From Haloarcula laminariae (lineage in GTDB: Archaea > Halobacteriota > Halobacteria > Halobacteriales > Haloarculaceae): DNA of 64,000 bases. Where the stretch lies: NCBI RefSeq assembly GCF_025457605.1, contig NZ_JAMZFY010000002.1, forward strand, positions 806,001 through 870,000, written 5' to 3'. Both the position numbers and the translations under genes were made by a program. Numbering within the stretch: the stretch's first letter is position 1; the number at the start of each line of letters is the position of its first letter. The notes under the pieces are model-generated. The model was not told where the DNA came from. It worked only from the letters and a program-made list of their open reading frames with translations, and did no database searches. Below, one piece after another: positions 26,857-35,505 of this stretch.

Positions 26857-27417
26857 CTACCGTTCCTCGTCGCGGCGCATCGCGATTTCGAACCACGGGC
26901 AGAGCCGGAGCTGTCGGTAGTACTCCGGGTGCTGGTCCAGGCGGTCGTAGGGGACCCACATGAGCCCGTCGACCTCCTCGGGGTTCGGTGACAGCGACGT
27001 GTCCGTCAGCGTCGCCTGCAGGACCGCACACACTTCCCACTCCAGGCCGGCATTCTCGTAGTACCGCTTGTACTCGAAGCGGTCGGTCACCCGGAGGTCG
27101 TCGTACTGGTCCGGGGTGACGCCGAGTTCCTCTTCGAGGCGCTCCTCGGTCGCCTCGACCTGCGTCTGGCCCTCCACGGGATGGGACGCGACGGTGCCGT
27201 CCCAGTGGGTGTCCCAGAGGCGCTTGTCGGCGGCCCGCTGGGCCAGCAAGACGTTCCCGTCCTCGTCGAACAGCAGGGCGGTGAACGCGCGGTGACGGAT
27301 GCCGTCGCCGGTGTGGGCGTCCAGACGGTTGACAGTCCCCTGCGGGTTGTCGTCGGCGTCGACCGCGATGACGTCCTGCTCGGCGTTCCTGTGTGGCTCG
27401 GCGGCGTCGGAGGTCAT
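26857..27417 (-). CDS. idi: Nudix-type isopentenyl-diphosphate isomerase
   Basis: A 186-residue Nudix protein with the type 1 isopentenyl-diphosphate isomerase layout: HRAFTALLFDEDGNVLLAQRA, a Nudix helix (EATEERLEEELG) and EWEVCAV carrying the two Glu of the active site. In Escherichia coli Idi, Cys67 of NSVCGHP is a catalytic residue; here the corresponding peptide is GTVASHP, with Ala77 in place of Cys, while the metal-binding His79 is kept. It may still isomerise isoprenoid precursors by another route or have another substrate. Start at 27417 (MTSDAAEPHRN) fits a TATA-poor but family-like N-terminus. Confidence 0.82.
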   Translation of the reverse strand: MTSDAAEPHRNAEQDVIAVDADDNPQGTVNRLDAHTGDGIRHRAFTALLFDEDGNVLLAQRAADKRLWDTHWDGTVASHPVEGQTQVEATEERLEEELGVTPDQYDDLRVTDRFEYKRYYENAGLEWEVCAVLQATLTDTSLSPNPEEVDGLMWVPYDRLDQHPEYYRQLRLCPWFEIAMRRDEER

Positions 27418-27540
27418 AATTGCCACCACACCCGGTGGTGTCTTACGCGCTTCGACTTGCTACCGGACTCGGGCGGTCAAATAACGGTAGCTCGCTCGTA
27501 ACTGGGCGTGACGGGGTCGCGATAACTGCCTTCGCTGCCT

Positions 27541-28422
27541 TCAGTCCCAGCGTTCGTCGTCGGTCGGGTCCGGTCCCCTGTCCTCGTCCGTCCCCTCGGA
27601 CTCGTTGTTCGTGTCGGCGATGTCGGCGGGCGTATCGGCGGTCGTCGCCGCGTCCTCGTCCGCGGCGGTCGGTTCCTCACTGGCCGCCGTGGTGCCGGCC
27701 GCAGTCTGCTGTTCGACGCCCGGCTTGACCGGGCCGTCCGGAATCTCCGGGAGTTCGCCGATCTCCTCGCGGTAGGCGTCGGCGAAGCCGGTCGCCCAGA
27801 CGAAGACGATGGCCGAGAAGCCGACGAAGAAGATGAACGGGACGACGAACAGGCCGATGATGGTGATGCCGACGATGGCGCTGACTATCTGCATGAGGAT
27901 GCTGACGACGATGGCGAGCCCGACGGCCCGCAGCATCGTCCCGCTCGTCCCGACCTGCCTTAGCACGTCGATGTCGAAGCCGGCCGCGATTTCGTCCTTG
28001 AGGACGAAGTTCGACAGCACCACCGGCGCCACGATGGCCACCAGGAGGCTCGCGACCAGATTCAGCACGAACCCGAGCAAGGACCCCAGCAGGGAGAAGA
28101 TCTGGCTGCCGATCAGGGCCCCGATGAACGAGAGGACCGCCGACGGAATCCCGGCGACGAGGCCGACGACGATACCGTAGGCGAACAGTATCGCGAACGC
28201 CTTGGCCCCCTGGATTGTGAGGCTGACCATGTCGAAATCGCCCCATTTCGGCGGGTTCGACTTGTCACCGCGGAGGACCTGCCGGATGACCTCCATCATG
28301 TAGCCGTACACGGTGAGAATCGGGATGAACAGCCAGAAGAAAAACAGGAGTACGCCGCCGATTCCGACCCGTTTGATCCAATCCTCGCCCTGAGTCTGGT
28401 ACCGAAGTGCTGCTTCTATCAT
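27541..28422 (-). CDS. DUF4013 multi-pass membrane protein
   Basis: A 293-residue membrane protein starting MIEAALRYQTQGEDWIKRV. About six hydrophobic segments lie within residues 20-225, with KWGDFDMVSLTIQGAKAFA between the first and second, which is typical for DUF4013. The last 65 residues are an acidic, Thr/Ala-rich disordered tail. Function is unknown for the family. The start at 28422 is supported by the family N-terminus; the longer frame to 28620 is not protein-like. Confidence 0.82.
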   Translation of the reverse strand: MIEAALRYQTQGEDWIKRVGIGGVLLFFFWLFIPILTVYGYMMEVIRQVLRGDKSNPPKWGDFDMVSLTIQGAKAFAILFAYGIVVGLVAGIPSAVLSFIGALIGSQIFSLLGSLLGFVLNLVASLLVAIVAPVVLSNFVLKDEIAAGFDIDVLRQVGTSGTMLRAVGLAIVVSILMQIVSAIVGITIIGLFVVPFIFFVGFSAIVFVWATGFADAYREEIGELPEIPDGPVKPGVEQQTAAGTTAASEEPTAADEDAATTADTPADIADTNNESEGTDEDRGPDPTDDERWD

Positions 28423-28737
28423 GTCACCGTAGCAATTCTCGGATACCTGTAAATAACTTATGACTGTCGGAGAACAAAATCCGACCCAGAACGGGACTTC
28501 CCGGACCAGACGTGGCATCGTGATGGGTCCGTCGCAACCGAACCGCGCCCCTACCGACACCACTGATTTTGTGCTGTCCGTCGGCGCTCCTATCGCCGCT
28601 GTTTCCCGCTGCCCCTGCAATCACACGAGGCCTGCTTGGCTGGTCGTACCACGGACTAGCCACTCAGAACAGTTCGGACCGAAGATGAATTGGCCGGGGA
28701 GTTTTGACCCCAATGACGGCCGAGCCGTCGGTTGGAG
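28423..28737. other. Intergenic region, no supported gene
   Basis: A 315-base stretch between the DUF4013 start and tRNA-Ile. Short frames in it have weak third-position GC and one runs into the tRNA. Apart from a TAAATAACTTAT sequence at about 28452 that could be the DUF4013 promoter (on the minus strand), nothing is evident. Confidence 0.6.
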
Positions 28738-28811
28738 TGGGCCAACTCGGATTTGAACCGAGAGCCTCCCGGTTATCAGCCGAGCGCTCAACCTGATTGA
28801 GCTATTGGCCC
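28738..28811 (-). tRNA. tRNA-Ile (GAT)
   Basis: On the minus strand a complete cloverleaf folds: acceptor stem GGGCCAA/TTGGCCC, D stem GCTC/GAGC, anticodon stem CTCGG/CCGGG with loop CTGATAA (anticodon GAT), T stem CTCGG/CCGAG with TTCAAAT loop and discriminator A. No intron and no encoded CCA. A CTATAC sequence about 35-40 bases upstream is a plausible promoter. Confidence 0.97.
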
Positions 28812-28912
28812 TGGTGAGCGCGTTCGATTATTCCCGAGGGGTATAGAAAAGGGTGACGTTTCACCACCGGCAGTGTGAAACCGCCCCAGGGGAGTCTACT
28901 GTCGAGCGCGTG

Positions 28913-29461
28913 TCAGCTGTCCTCTCGCTCCTCGAAGTCCACGTCGGTCGCCTCGTCGGGGTCGAAGCCGCTGCCGTCGCCGCCGGTAGAGCCGCTCGGG
29001 CCGCCAGCGCCGGTGTCGGCCGCGCTGTCCTGGTTGGGGAACCCGCCGATGTACACCTGGCCGGAGGCGAAGCCGCCGGTCTTGGCGTCGATGTAGGGGC
29101 GGACGACCCACCGACGCACCGCCGCGCGAATCGGGATGCGGGTGATGGGGACCGCGAGCAGCAGGCCGACGAAGTCCGTGACGAGGCCGGGCGTGAGGAA
29201 GAACGCGCCGGCGGCGACCAACAGCCCGCCGTCGATGAGCTCGTCGGTCGGCACCTCGCCGGTCGCGAGCTTCTGCTGTATCTTCCGGAGCGTGGTCCGG
29301 CCCTCCGCCCGCACGAGTAGCATCCCCACCAGAGCCGTGAGGACGACCAGCGCCACGATGACCAGCGGCGAGACCGGATAGATGACGCCCGTCGCGAGCG
29401 CGACGAGCAGCACCGCGTCGAACAGCGGAATGAGCAACAACAGGGCGATTGCCCGGAGCAT
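28913..29461 (-). CDS. FxsA family membrane protein
   Basis: A 182-residue protein starting MLRAIALLLLIPLFDAVLLV. It has three to four hydrophobic segments within residues 1-130, including the FxsA-type GLLVAAGAFFLTPGLVTDFVG, and a Gly-rich acidic tail. In bacteria FxsA overproduction relieves phage F exclusion; in archaea the role is unknown. Start at 29461 fits the family; a longer frame to 29530 adds non-homologous residues. Confidence 0.85.
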   Translation of the reverse strand: MLRAIALLLLIPLFDAVLLVALATGVIYPVSPLVIVALVVLTALVGMLLVRAEGRTTLRKIQQKLATGEVPTDELIDGGLLVAAGAFFLTPGLVTDFVGLLLAVPITRIPIRAAVRRWVVRPYIDAKTGGFASGQVYIGGFPNQDSAADTGAGGPSGSTGGDGSGFDPDEATDVDFEEREDS

Positions 29462-29536
29462 ATCCCCGCTTGCAGGGCCGGGCTCAAACGCTTTTGGATA
29501 GTGAGACCAGCCGGCGGGAGGTCTCGACAAAGCGCA

Positions 29537-29591
29537 GCGGCGAGTGTAACGAGCCGCGAGCAGCGAGGTCGCGAACGGAACGAGCGCCTCG
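29537..29591. repeat. Two intergenic hairpins with GAACGGA-type loops
   Basis: GCGGC-gagtgtaacga-GCCGC at 29537-29557 and CGAGG...CCTCG at 29564-29591, the latter enclosing gcgaacggaacgagcg. The loop sequence type recurs at 43315-43338 and 55792-55843. Confidence 0.5.
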
Positions 29592-29677
29592 GAAACGCGC
29601 AGTGGGGAGCGTACCGACCCGCAAGCAGCAGGGAGTCGACCGGCTGGAGAAACCGCGACGCGAAACGGCGGCCGCCG

Positions 29678-31048
29678 CTACCGCTCGTGAACCCGGACCT
29701 CGACTGGTTTGGTGGGCGAGAGCGTGATGCGCATCGCGAGGTCCAGCGGCGGGTCGGTGACGGTCTCGAAGCGGTAGCGCCCGGCGAGGGTCGCGATGGC
29801 GAGTTTCGCCTCCATGCGGGCGAACCGCATGCCGATGCAGTGGCGGGGGCCGCCGCCGAAGGGGTAGTAGGCGTAGTCGGGGAGTTGCGACTCGAAGGCG
29901 TCGGTCCACCGCTCCGGGCGGAAGGCGTCGGGGTCGTCGTACCAGCGTCCGTCACGGTGGACGAGCCACTGGGGAATCGTCAACTGGGCGTCCTGGTCGA
30001 TGTCGTATCTCCCCAGCGTCACCGACTCTGTGGGCTGGCGGAACGTGGTGAACGCGGGCGGATACAGCCGCAGTACCTCCGTCAGTACGTCGTCGAGATA
30101 CGGGAGCTCGAAGAGGTCCGCTGGGGTCGGGTCCGCCCCGCCCAGCACCGAGTCGAGTTCGTCGTGGAGTTTCCGCTGGCGCTCGGGGTGGTGGCCCAGC
30201 AGGAACCACGCGTAGGTCAGGGTCAGCGCCGTCGTGTCGTGGCCCGCCACCAGGAAGGTAAGTAGCTGGTGTCCGAGCCGCTCCCGGCTCATCGTCGCCT
30301 CGTCCAGCGACAACAGCAGCGAGAGGACGTCGTCGCGGGCCTCGCGGTCGGCGGCGCTCTCGGCCCGGCGCTCGGCGATGATGTCGTCCAGCGTCGCCTC
30401 GAAGTCCGCGCGGGCCGAGCGGACCCGCCGGTTCGTCGGAGTCGGCACGGCCAGCGGGACGTAGGCCGACAGCGAGCGGGGGTCCAGCCGCGCCCGGAGC
30501 GCCGACAGCAACGGCTCCAACGCGGCCGCGGTGCGGTCGATGTCCACGTCGAGCAGCGTCTTCCCGAGGACGCGCAGGGTGTACTCGCGCATCGCGGGCA
30601 GGACGTCGACCCGCTCACCGTCGGTCCAGCCTTCACCGGTCGCGGCGGCGAAGTCCGTCATCGAGTCGCCGTAGGCCGCTATCTTCTCCCGGTAGAAGGC
30701 GGGCTGGAGGGCGGTGCGTTGCTCCTTCCACTCCTCGCCCTCGAGCAGAAAGAGCCCCTCGCCGATGTACTCCCCGAGCGACCGCTGGAGCAGGGCGCCC
30801 TTCTCGTAGTTGCCCTCGTCGGTGACGAGTATCCGCTCGACGAGGTCCGGATGGGTGACGAAGTAGCCCGTCGTCCCCGCGACGTTGTACCCCACCACGT
30901 CGGCGTCCATCGCGCCCACGCGGTCGTAAAACCCCAGCGGGTCCCGCAGCATCGAGAGCGTGTTGTCGACGACCGGGACGCGGCCCGGGCGCGGCGGCTC
31001 GTCGCCGGGCGTGACCGGGCCGGGGTGGTCCGCCTCCTGGCTTGCCAT
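29678..31048 (-). CDS. Cytochrome P450
   Basis: A 456-residue soluble P450 monooxygenase. The I-helix oxygen-binding motif AGHDTTA, the K-helix EVLRL (ExxR), the PERW meander motif (FRPERWTD) and the heme-ligand loop FGGGPRHCIGMRFA with the proximal Cys are all present. There is no membrane anchor. It would oxidise an organic substrate using electrons from a ferredoxin; a three-cysteine ferredoxin of the type that serves P450s is encoded about 10 kb away (40415-40756). The substrate is unknown. Confidence 0.93.
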   Translation of the reverse strand: MASQEADHPGPVTPGDEPPRPGRVPVVDNTLSMLRDPLGFYDRVGAMDADVVGYNVAGTTGYFVTHPDLVERILVTDEGNYEKGALLQRSLGEYIGEGLFLLEGEEWKEQRTALQPAFYREKIAAYGDSMTDFAAATGEGWTDGERVDVLPAMREYTLRVLGKTLLDVDIDRTAAALEPLLSALRARLDPRSLSAYVPLAVPTPTNRRVRSARADFEATLDDIIAERRAESAADREARDDVLSLLLSLDEATMSRERLGHQLLTFLVAGHDTTALTLTYAWFLLGHHPERQRKLHDELDSVLGGADPTPADLFELPYLDDVLTEVLRLYPPAFTTFRQPTESVTLGRYDIDQDAQLTIPQWLVHRDGRWYDDPDAFRPERWTDAFESQLPDYAYYPFGGGPRHCIGMRFARMEAKLAIATLAGRYRFETVTDPPLDLAMRITLSPTKPVEVRVHER

Positions 31049-31286
31049 TACACGGCGTTCGTGTGGCCGACAGTTCGGTCTTTCGTCGCTCAGTCGACGG
31101 CTGACTGGCGGCGGTTACTGACAGCCGGGAAGGCCCGCCGGGGCTTTCCAGCTATTGTGCGCAGTGTTCACATGGGCGGTCCGTACTGCATACCGCCTCG
31201 CAGTAGTACGTCCGCCAGCCGCTCGGACACCTGGCAGAACTAGTCGGAGTGACAGCCCCTATGTGTGCCCACCACCGACAGCCGGT

Positions 31287-32900
31287 ATGGACGAATTCGT
31301 GGCGGAGACGAAAGTGGAGTGGCGCGAGTGGGGGCCCGAGGCGTTCGAGCGGGCCGCCGACGGCGACAAGCCGCTCTTGCTCTCGCTGTCGGTGCCCTGG
31401 AGCCCGGAGTGTCGGGCGATGGACCGGGGCGTCTTCGGCGAGCCACGCATCGCGGCCAACATCAACGACGGGTTCGTGCCGGTCAGAGTCGACGCCGACC
31501 GGAACCCGCTGGTCAGGGAACGCTACACGATGGGCGGGTTCCCGTCGACGGTGTTCCTGACGCCGTCGGGCGAGGTCATCAGCGGCTCGACGTTCCTCGG
31601 ACCCGACGGCTTTCGCGGCATCCTCGACTCCGTGCGGGAGTCGTGGGACGCGAAGGGGGCCGCGGCGGGCTCGGTCCCGCGCCAGCTCCAGGACGAGGCG
31701 CCGCCGGCCGGCGAGTTACGCCCGCGCATCGAGGAGCACATGGTCGAACAGCTGTTGGGCTCGTTCGACGACGAGTTCGGCGGCTGGGGGTCGGACGTGA
31801 AGTTCCCGCTGGCCCGGACCGTCGAGTTCGCCCTCGTCCGGGCTCGCGACCAGGCCACGCGTACCCTCGAAGCCATCCAGACCCACCTGCTCGACACCTA
31901 CGACGGCGGCTTCTACCGCTACGCGACGGGGCGGGACTGGTCGAACCCGCGCCGCGAGAAGCTGTTGGACGAGAACGCCGCGCTCGTGCGCGCGTTCGCC
32001 CACGGATACCGCTACACCGGCACCGAGGCCTACCGGGACACGGCCATGCGGACCGTGGAGTACCTGACGACCGACCTCTGGACCGGGGACGCCTTCGCGG
32101 GCAGCCAGGCCGGCGACGACGACTACTACCAGGCGAGCCCGACCGACCGGGAGGACGCCGACGCCCCGCACGTCGACGAGACGGTCTTCGCAGACCGGAA
32201 CGGCCTCGCCGTCGACGGCCTGCTGTGGGCCCACGCTTACACGGACGACGAGCGGGCCGAGCGCCACGCCCGACGCGCGCGTGAGTACGTCTGCACACAG
32301 CTCGTCGACGGGGACGGCGCGGTGATTCACGACGACGCCGCCGACAGCCACCGCGGGCTGCTCATCGACCAGGCCGGGGTCCTGCAGGGGCTGACGACCA
32401 GCTGGCAGGTGCTGGGGGAGGCCGGCCCCGCCGCGGCCGTCGCCGACTGGACTATCGAGCACCGCCAGCAACCGAGCGGCGCGTTCCGCGACGGGCCCAA
32501 CACCGGTGTCGGCCTCTGTGGCCGGTCGCTCCATCCGCTTGACACCACGGTGGAGCTGGCCGACGCCCTCGTCGACCTCGCGGCGCTGACCGGTGAGGAG
32601 CGATACCGCCGAGCCGCCCGCGACGCTGTCGAGTCCTTCGCGGGCGCGGCCGAGCGGATGGGCGTCGAGGTGGCCGGATACGCGAGCGTGGCCGCCCGGC
32701 TCCGGGACCCACAGCGGCTCGTCGTCGGCACCGAAGCGGGGACGGACCTCCACCGGGCCGCGCTCCGCCTGGCCGACCACGAGACGACCGTGGTGCCCGA
32801 CCCCGACGGCGACGGCGTCGCCCGCCGGTACGAGGACGGGACCGTCACCGCCGAGGGCGAGACGCCCGCCAACCTCGAAACGGCGCTGACCACTACCTAA
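31287..32900 (+). CDS. DUF255 / YyaL-type protein with thioredoxin-like and glycosidase-like domains
   Basis: A 537-residue protein of the spermatogenesis-associated-20/YyaL family: an N-terminal thioredoxin-like DUF255 domain (residues 1-130) and a six-hairpin alpha/alpha barrel-like region (residues 190-500, EKLLDENAALVRAFAHGY). The family's usual WCHWCHVM active site reads PWSPECRAM here, leaving one Cys, so redox chemistry by a CxxC pair is not possible. The start at 31287 precedes the conserved domain directly. Function unknown. Confidence 0.85.
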   Translation: MDEFVAETKVEWREWGPEAFERAADGDKPLLLSLSVPWSPECRAMDRGVFGEPRIAANINDGFVPVRVDADRNPLVRERYTMGGFPSTVFLTPSGEVISGSTFLGPDGFRGILDSVRESWDAKGAAAGSVPRQLQDEAPPAGELRPRIEEHMVEQLLGSFDDEFGGWGSDVKFPLARTVEFALVRARDQATRTLEAIQTHLLDTYDGGFYRYATGRDWSNPRREKLLDENAALVRAFAHGYRYTGTEAYRDTAMRTVEYLTTDLWTGDAFAGSQAGDDDYYQASPTDREDADAPHVDETVFADRNGLAVDGLLWAHAYTDDERAERHARRAREYVCTQLVDGDGAVIHDDAADSHRGLLIDQAGVLQGLTTSWQVLGEAGPAAAVADWTIEHRQQPSGAFRDGPNTGVGLCGRSLHPLDTTVELADALVDLAALTGEERYRRAARDAVESFAGAAERMGVEVAGYASVAARLRDPQRLVVGTEAGTDLHRAALRLADHETTVVPDPDGDGVARRYEDGTVTAEGETPANLETALTTT

Positions 32901-32949
32901 AACAGTAAACCTCCGATTCGTTTTTGTCTACCGGCCGATAGGGTTGCGT

Positions 32950-33756
32950 ATGGCAAGCCTGCGCGATCTGGGTCTCTCGGAGTACGAGGCCCGCGCGTTC
33001 CGGTCGCTGCTCGACACCGGGCCGACGACGGCCAAGGAGCTCTCTCGCGCCAGCGACGTGCCGATGGGGCGTATCTACGACGTGCTCAACGGCCTGGAGA
33101 CCTACCGGCTGGTGCGCAGCCAGACGGCCAGCCGGCCGAAGAAGTACGTCGCTGTCGAGCCCGAGACGGCGCTGGACCGGCTGCTAGACGACAAGAAGGC
33201 GGACCTCGAAGCGAAGGCAAAGCAGTACGAGGACATCGTCTCGGAGCTGAACGGTCAACTGGAGGCCGGCAACCACGTCGAGGAGCCCTTCTGGACCGCC
33301 GCCGTCGGGTCCGAGGAGACGCTGAACCTCCTGCTGGAGCGGCTGGCCGCCGCCGACGACCGCATCGTCGTGGTCGGCGCCCCGCCCGCCCAGCAGCTCG
33401 ACATCGTCGAGGCGACCGAACGTGTCGTCGACGAACTGGTCGCCGCCCTGGAACGGGGCGTCGACGTCTCCCTGCTCGTCGAACGGGACCTCTTCGACCG
33501 GCTCCCCGAGGGGGCCAACCGCGCGTACTACGAGCGCCTCTCCGCCTACGACAACTACAGCGCCCGCTACAGCCAGCGCGTCTCGACGACGTTCGAACTC
33601 ATCGACGACACCGAGGTGTGTATCGAGGTCCCGCACCCGCTCGGGCGGGACGAGACGTTCGGCGTCATCGACCTGAAAGACCCCTCCTTCACCGCCGATG
33701 TCAGCGAGGCCTTCGCCGAACACTGGGCCGAGGCGACGCCCGTCGGCCCGCCCTGA
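32950..33756 (+). CDS. TrmB-family sugar-responsive transcriptional regulator
   Basis: A 268-residue protein with a winged-helix N-terminus (LRDLGLSEYEARAFRSLL, residues 2-70), a short coiled coil (residues 78-100) and a TrmB-type effector domain. TrmB regulators bind sugars and control glycolysis or gluconeogenesis genes. The start is ATG 32950; a TTG two codons earlier is in frame. It sits 49 bases after the DUF255 gene on the same strand; a TTTTTGTC stretch at about 32920 may give it a promoter. Confidence 0.88.
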   Translation: MASLRDLGLSEYEARAFRSLLDTGPTTAKELSRASDVPMGRIYDVLNGLETYRLVRSQTASRPKKYVAVEPETALDRLLDDKKADLEAKAKQYEDIVSELNGQLEAGNHVEEPFWTAAVGSEETLNLLLERLAAADDRIVVVGAPPAQQLDIVEATERVVDELVAALERGVDVSLLVERDLFDRLPEGANRAYYERLSAYDNYSARYSQRVSTTFELIDDTEVCIEVPHPLGRDETFGVIDLKDPSFTADVSEAFAEHWAEATPVGPP

Positions 33757-33770
33757 GAAGAACGCCGCCG

Positions 33771-34703
33771 CTACCCCTCGTCCGTCACTTCTTCGCGCAG
33801 GTCCGCCAGCTTCGCGACGCGCTCGGCGTGGGCGTTGTGCTGGTGGATGGACTCGTCGTTGGACTGCTCCATGTAGACGACGGCCTCGTCGGGGAGGTCC
33901 GGGAACCGCTCGACGACGCCCTCGGCCAGCGCCCTAACACAGTCCTCGACGAACTTCGCGTCCTTGTGGGCCTCGAAGGTCATGTGGTCCTCGTCGGGCC
34001 GTTTCGCGAGGTTGTAGATGCGGGCGCTCATGGAGTCGCGGGCGACCTCGATGAGCTCGTTGAGGTCGACCTCGGGGGCCCCGTCGCTCTCGACGGTCAG
34101 CGTGGCGTGGCCCCGCTGGGAGTGACCGGCCTGGGGCATCTTCTCGAGGAACTCGTCGATGACTTCGTCCTCGACGGCCATCTGCTGGAGCGTCTCGCGG
34201 GCGCGGGCCGCCGACATCCCCTGCGAGCAGGGACAGACGGTCATCCCGGTGACCTGTGCGCCGATCTCCTCGCTGGTGCCGTCGTCGGTGGCCGTCGCCG
34301 AGGCGATGATGGTCGCCGTCGACTGGGTGGCCATCTCGCTGGCCGGCGTGGACTCGTGTGTGACGTAGTCGGCTTCCATCCGGACTTCCGCCTTCGTGGT
34401 GTAGTCGTGTTTCTCCAGGAGAAGCTCGGCGGCGTCCCCACAGACGTCCTCGACACGGTAGGCCTGCTCGGAGACCGCGGTTTCGAGCGTCTCGTCGATG
34501 ACTTCCATGTTCCGGGACATGTCCGCCCCCTTCCGCCAGGAGGGGAGGTCCACGAACACTTCGAACTCCGCCATGAGCACGATCGGGTCCCGGTCGCGCC
34601 GGCCCAGCTTGACGAGCTTCTCGACACCGGTGACACCGACGCGGTTGAGACCGACCGTCACGTCCGGACTCGTCGCCTGCACGTCCGGGAGTTGCTGACT
34701 CAT
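33771..34703 (-). CDS. mptA: GTP cyclohydrolase MptA (FolE2 type)
   Basis: A 310-residue enzyme that opens GTP to 7,8-dihydroneopterin 2',3'-cyclic phosphate or related product, the first step of pterin synthesis (methanopterin or tetrahydrofolate). The family signatures are [15 protein letters not shown], the metal-binding [13 protein letters not shown] and a C-terminal [10 protein letters not shown]. Haloarchaea use it to feed folate-type C1 carriers. Two other enzymes of methanogen-like C1 or F420 chemistry are in the window (mch, cofC). Confidence 0.93.
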   Translation of the reverse strand: MSQQLPDVQATSPDVTVGLNRVGVTGVEKLVKLGRRDRDPIVLMAEFEVFVDLPSWRKGADMSRNMEVIDETLETAVSEQAYRVEDVCGDAAELLLEKHDYTTKAEVRMEADYVTHESTPASEMATQSTATIIASATATDDGTSEEIGAQVTGMTVCPCSQGMSAARARETLQQMAVEDEVIDEFLEKMPQAGHSQRGHATLTVESDGAPEVDLNELIEVARDSMSARIYNLAKRPDEDHMTFEAHKDAKFVEDCVRALAEGVVERFPDLPDEAVVYMEQSNDESIHQHNAHAERVAKLADLREEVTDEG

Positions 34704-34812
34704 TGGCCCCGCTTAGGACGAGACTCGGTTAGTGCTTTCGGAACCCACAGGCCGCGAATAGACGGCTCTGCCGGCCGCCGGGGGAGCGGGGCGACCGGGT
34801 CCGGGCGCGGGT

Positions 34813-35427
34813 TCACCCCGTCTCCGCTCGCGGTCGGGACCGCCCGATGTCCCGGAACGCCCGGTCGAAGTCCGTCGGGTCGAAGCCGGCCACCAGCTCC
34901 GACAGCGCCGCTTCCGCCGCCTCGATGTCGGCTTCGAGCTCGCCGAACTGCTCGCTCTCGGCCAGCTCTTCGAGGGACTTGCTCTCGACGAGGGCGGCCC
35001 GTTTGGCCGTCAGCGCGTAGTACTCCCGAACCCGCTCGTCGTAGGTGAGACACCGAACGAGACGGGCGACCGTCCCCCGAAGCGCCTTCTCGGTGACCGG
35101 TTTCTGGACGTAGTCGTCACAGGGAATCTCGATGATATCGAAGTCGGCCTCCTCCCCGGTCACCATCGCGACGCGCGCCGCCAGCCCGCGTTCGCGGATG
35201 GCGTCCAGCACTTCACAGCCCGACAGCTTCGGCATCCGCCGGTCAAGCAACACTACGTCGACCGACGGCGAGAGCGCTTCGAGCGCCGCCGGTCCGCTGT
35301 AGGCCGTTTCGACCGCGTACTCACCGTCCAGCTGCGATGCGTACGTCTCCGCCACGTCGACATCGTCGTCGACGACGAGTATCTGTGCCCCCCGGGTTCT
35401 GACATTGTCTCGGCTTACAGGAGACAC
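34813..35427 (-). CDS. HalX-domain response regulator
   Basis: A 204-residue protein. The receiver domain (residues 15-130) has the acidic pair in VVDDDVDVAET, phospho-acceptor Asp in VVLLDRRMPKLSG, the Thr in MVTGEE and Lys in QKPV. A HalX domain follows (residues 135-190), a helical, coiled-coil-like haloarchaeal output domain with unknown target. No kinase is adjacent. A second HalX protein is at 55170-55730. Confidence 0.9.
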   Translation of the reverse strand: MSPVSRDNVRTRGAQILVVDDDVDVAETYASQLDGEYAVETAYSGPAALEALSPSVDVVLLDRRMPKLSGCEVLDAIRERGLAARVAMVTGEEADFDIIEIPCDDYVQKPVTEKALRGTVARLVRCLTYDERVREYYALTAKRAALVESKSLEELAESEQFGELEADIEAAEAALSELVAGFDPTDFDRAFRDIGRSRPRAETG

Positions 35428-35505
35428 AAGGGTCGCAAAAACGTTATGGCGAACACCACGGCGTGACGCTACCGTTCGGACTCCTCCCCCTGTCGTCCCG
35501 CTGGG

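Noticed and set aside
28460-28756. 98-residue frame before tRNA-Ile
   Set aside because: Runs into the tRNA on the other strand, no family pattern and weak codon bias.
29462-29677. Arg-rich frames between FxsA and P450 genes considered as a small gene
   Set aside because: They contain hairpin motifs and have neither a plausible start nor a homologous pattern.
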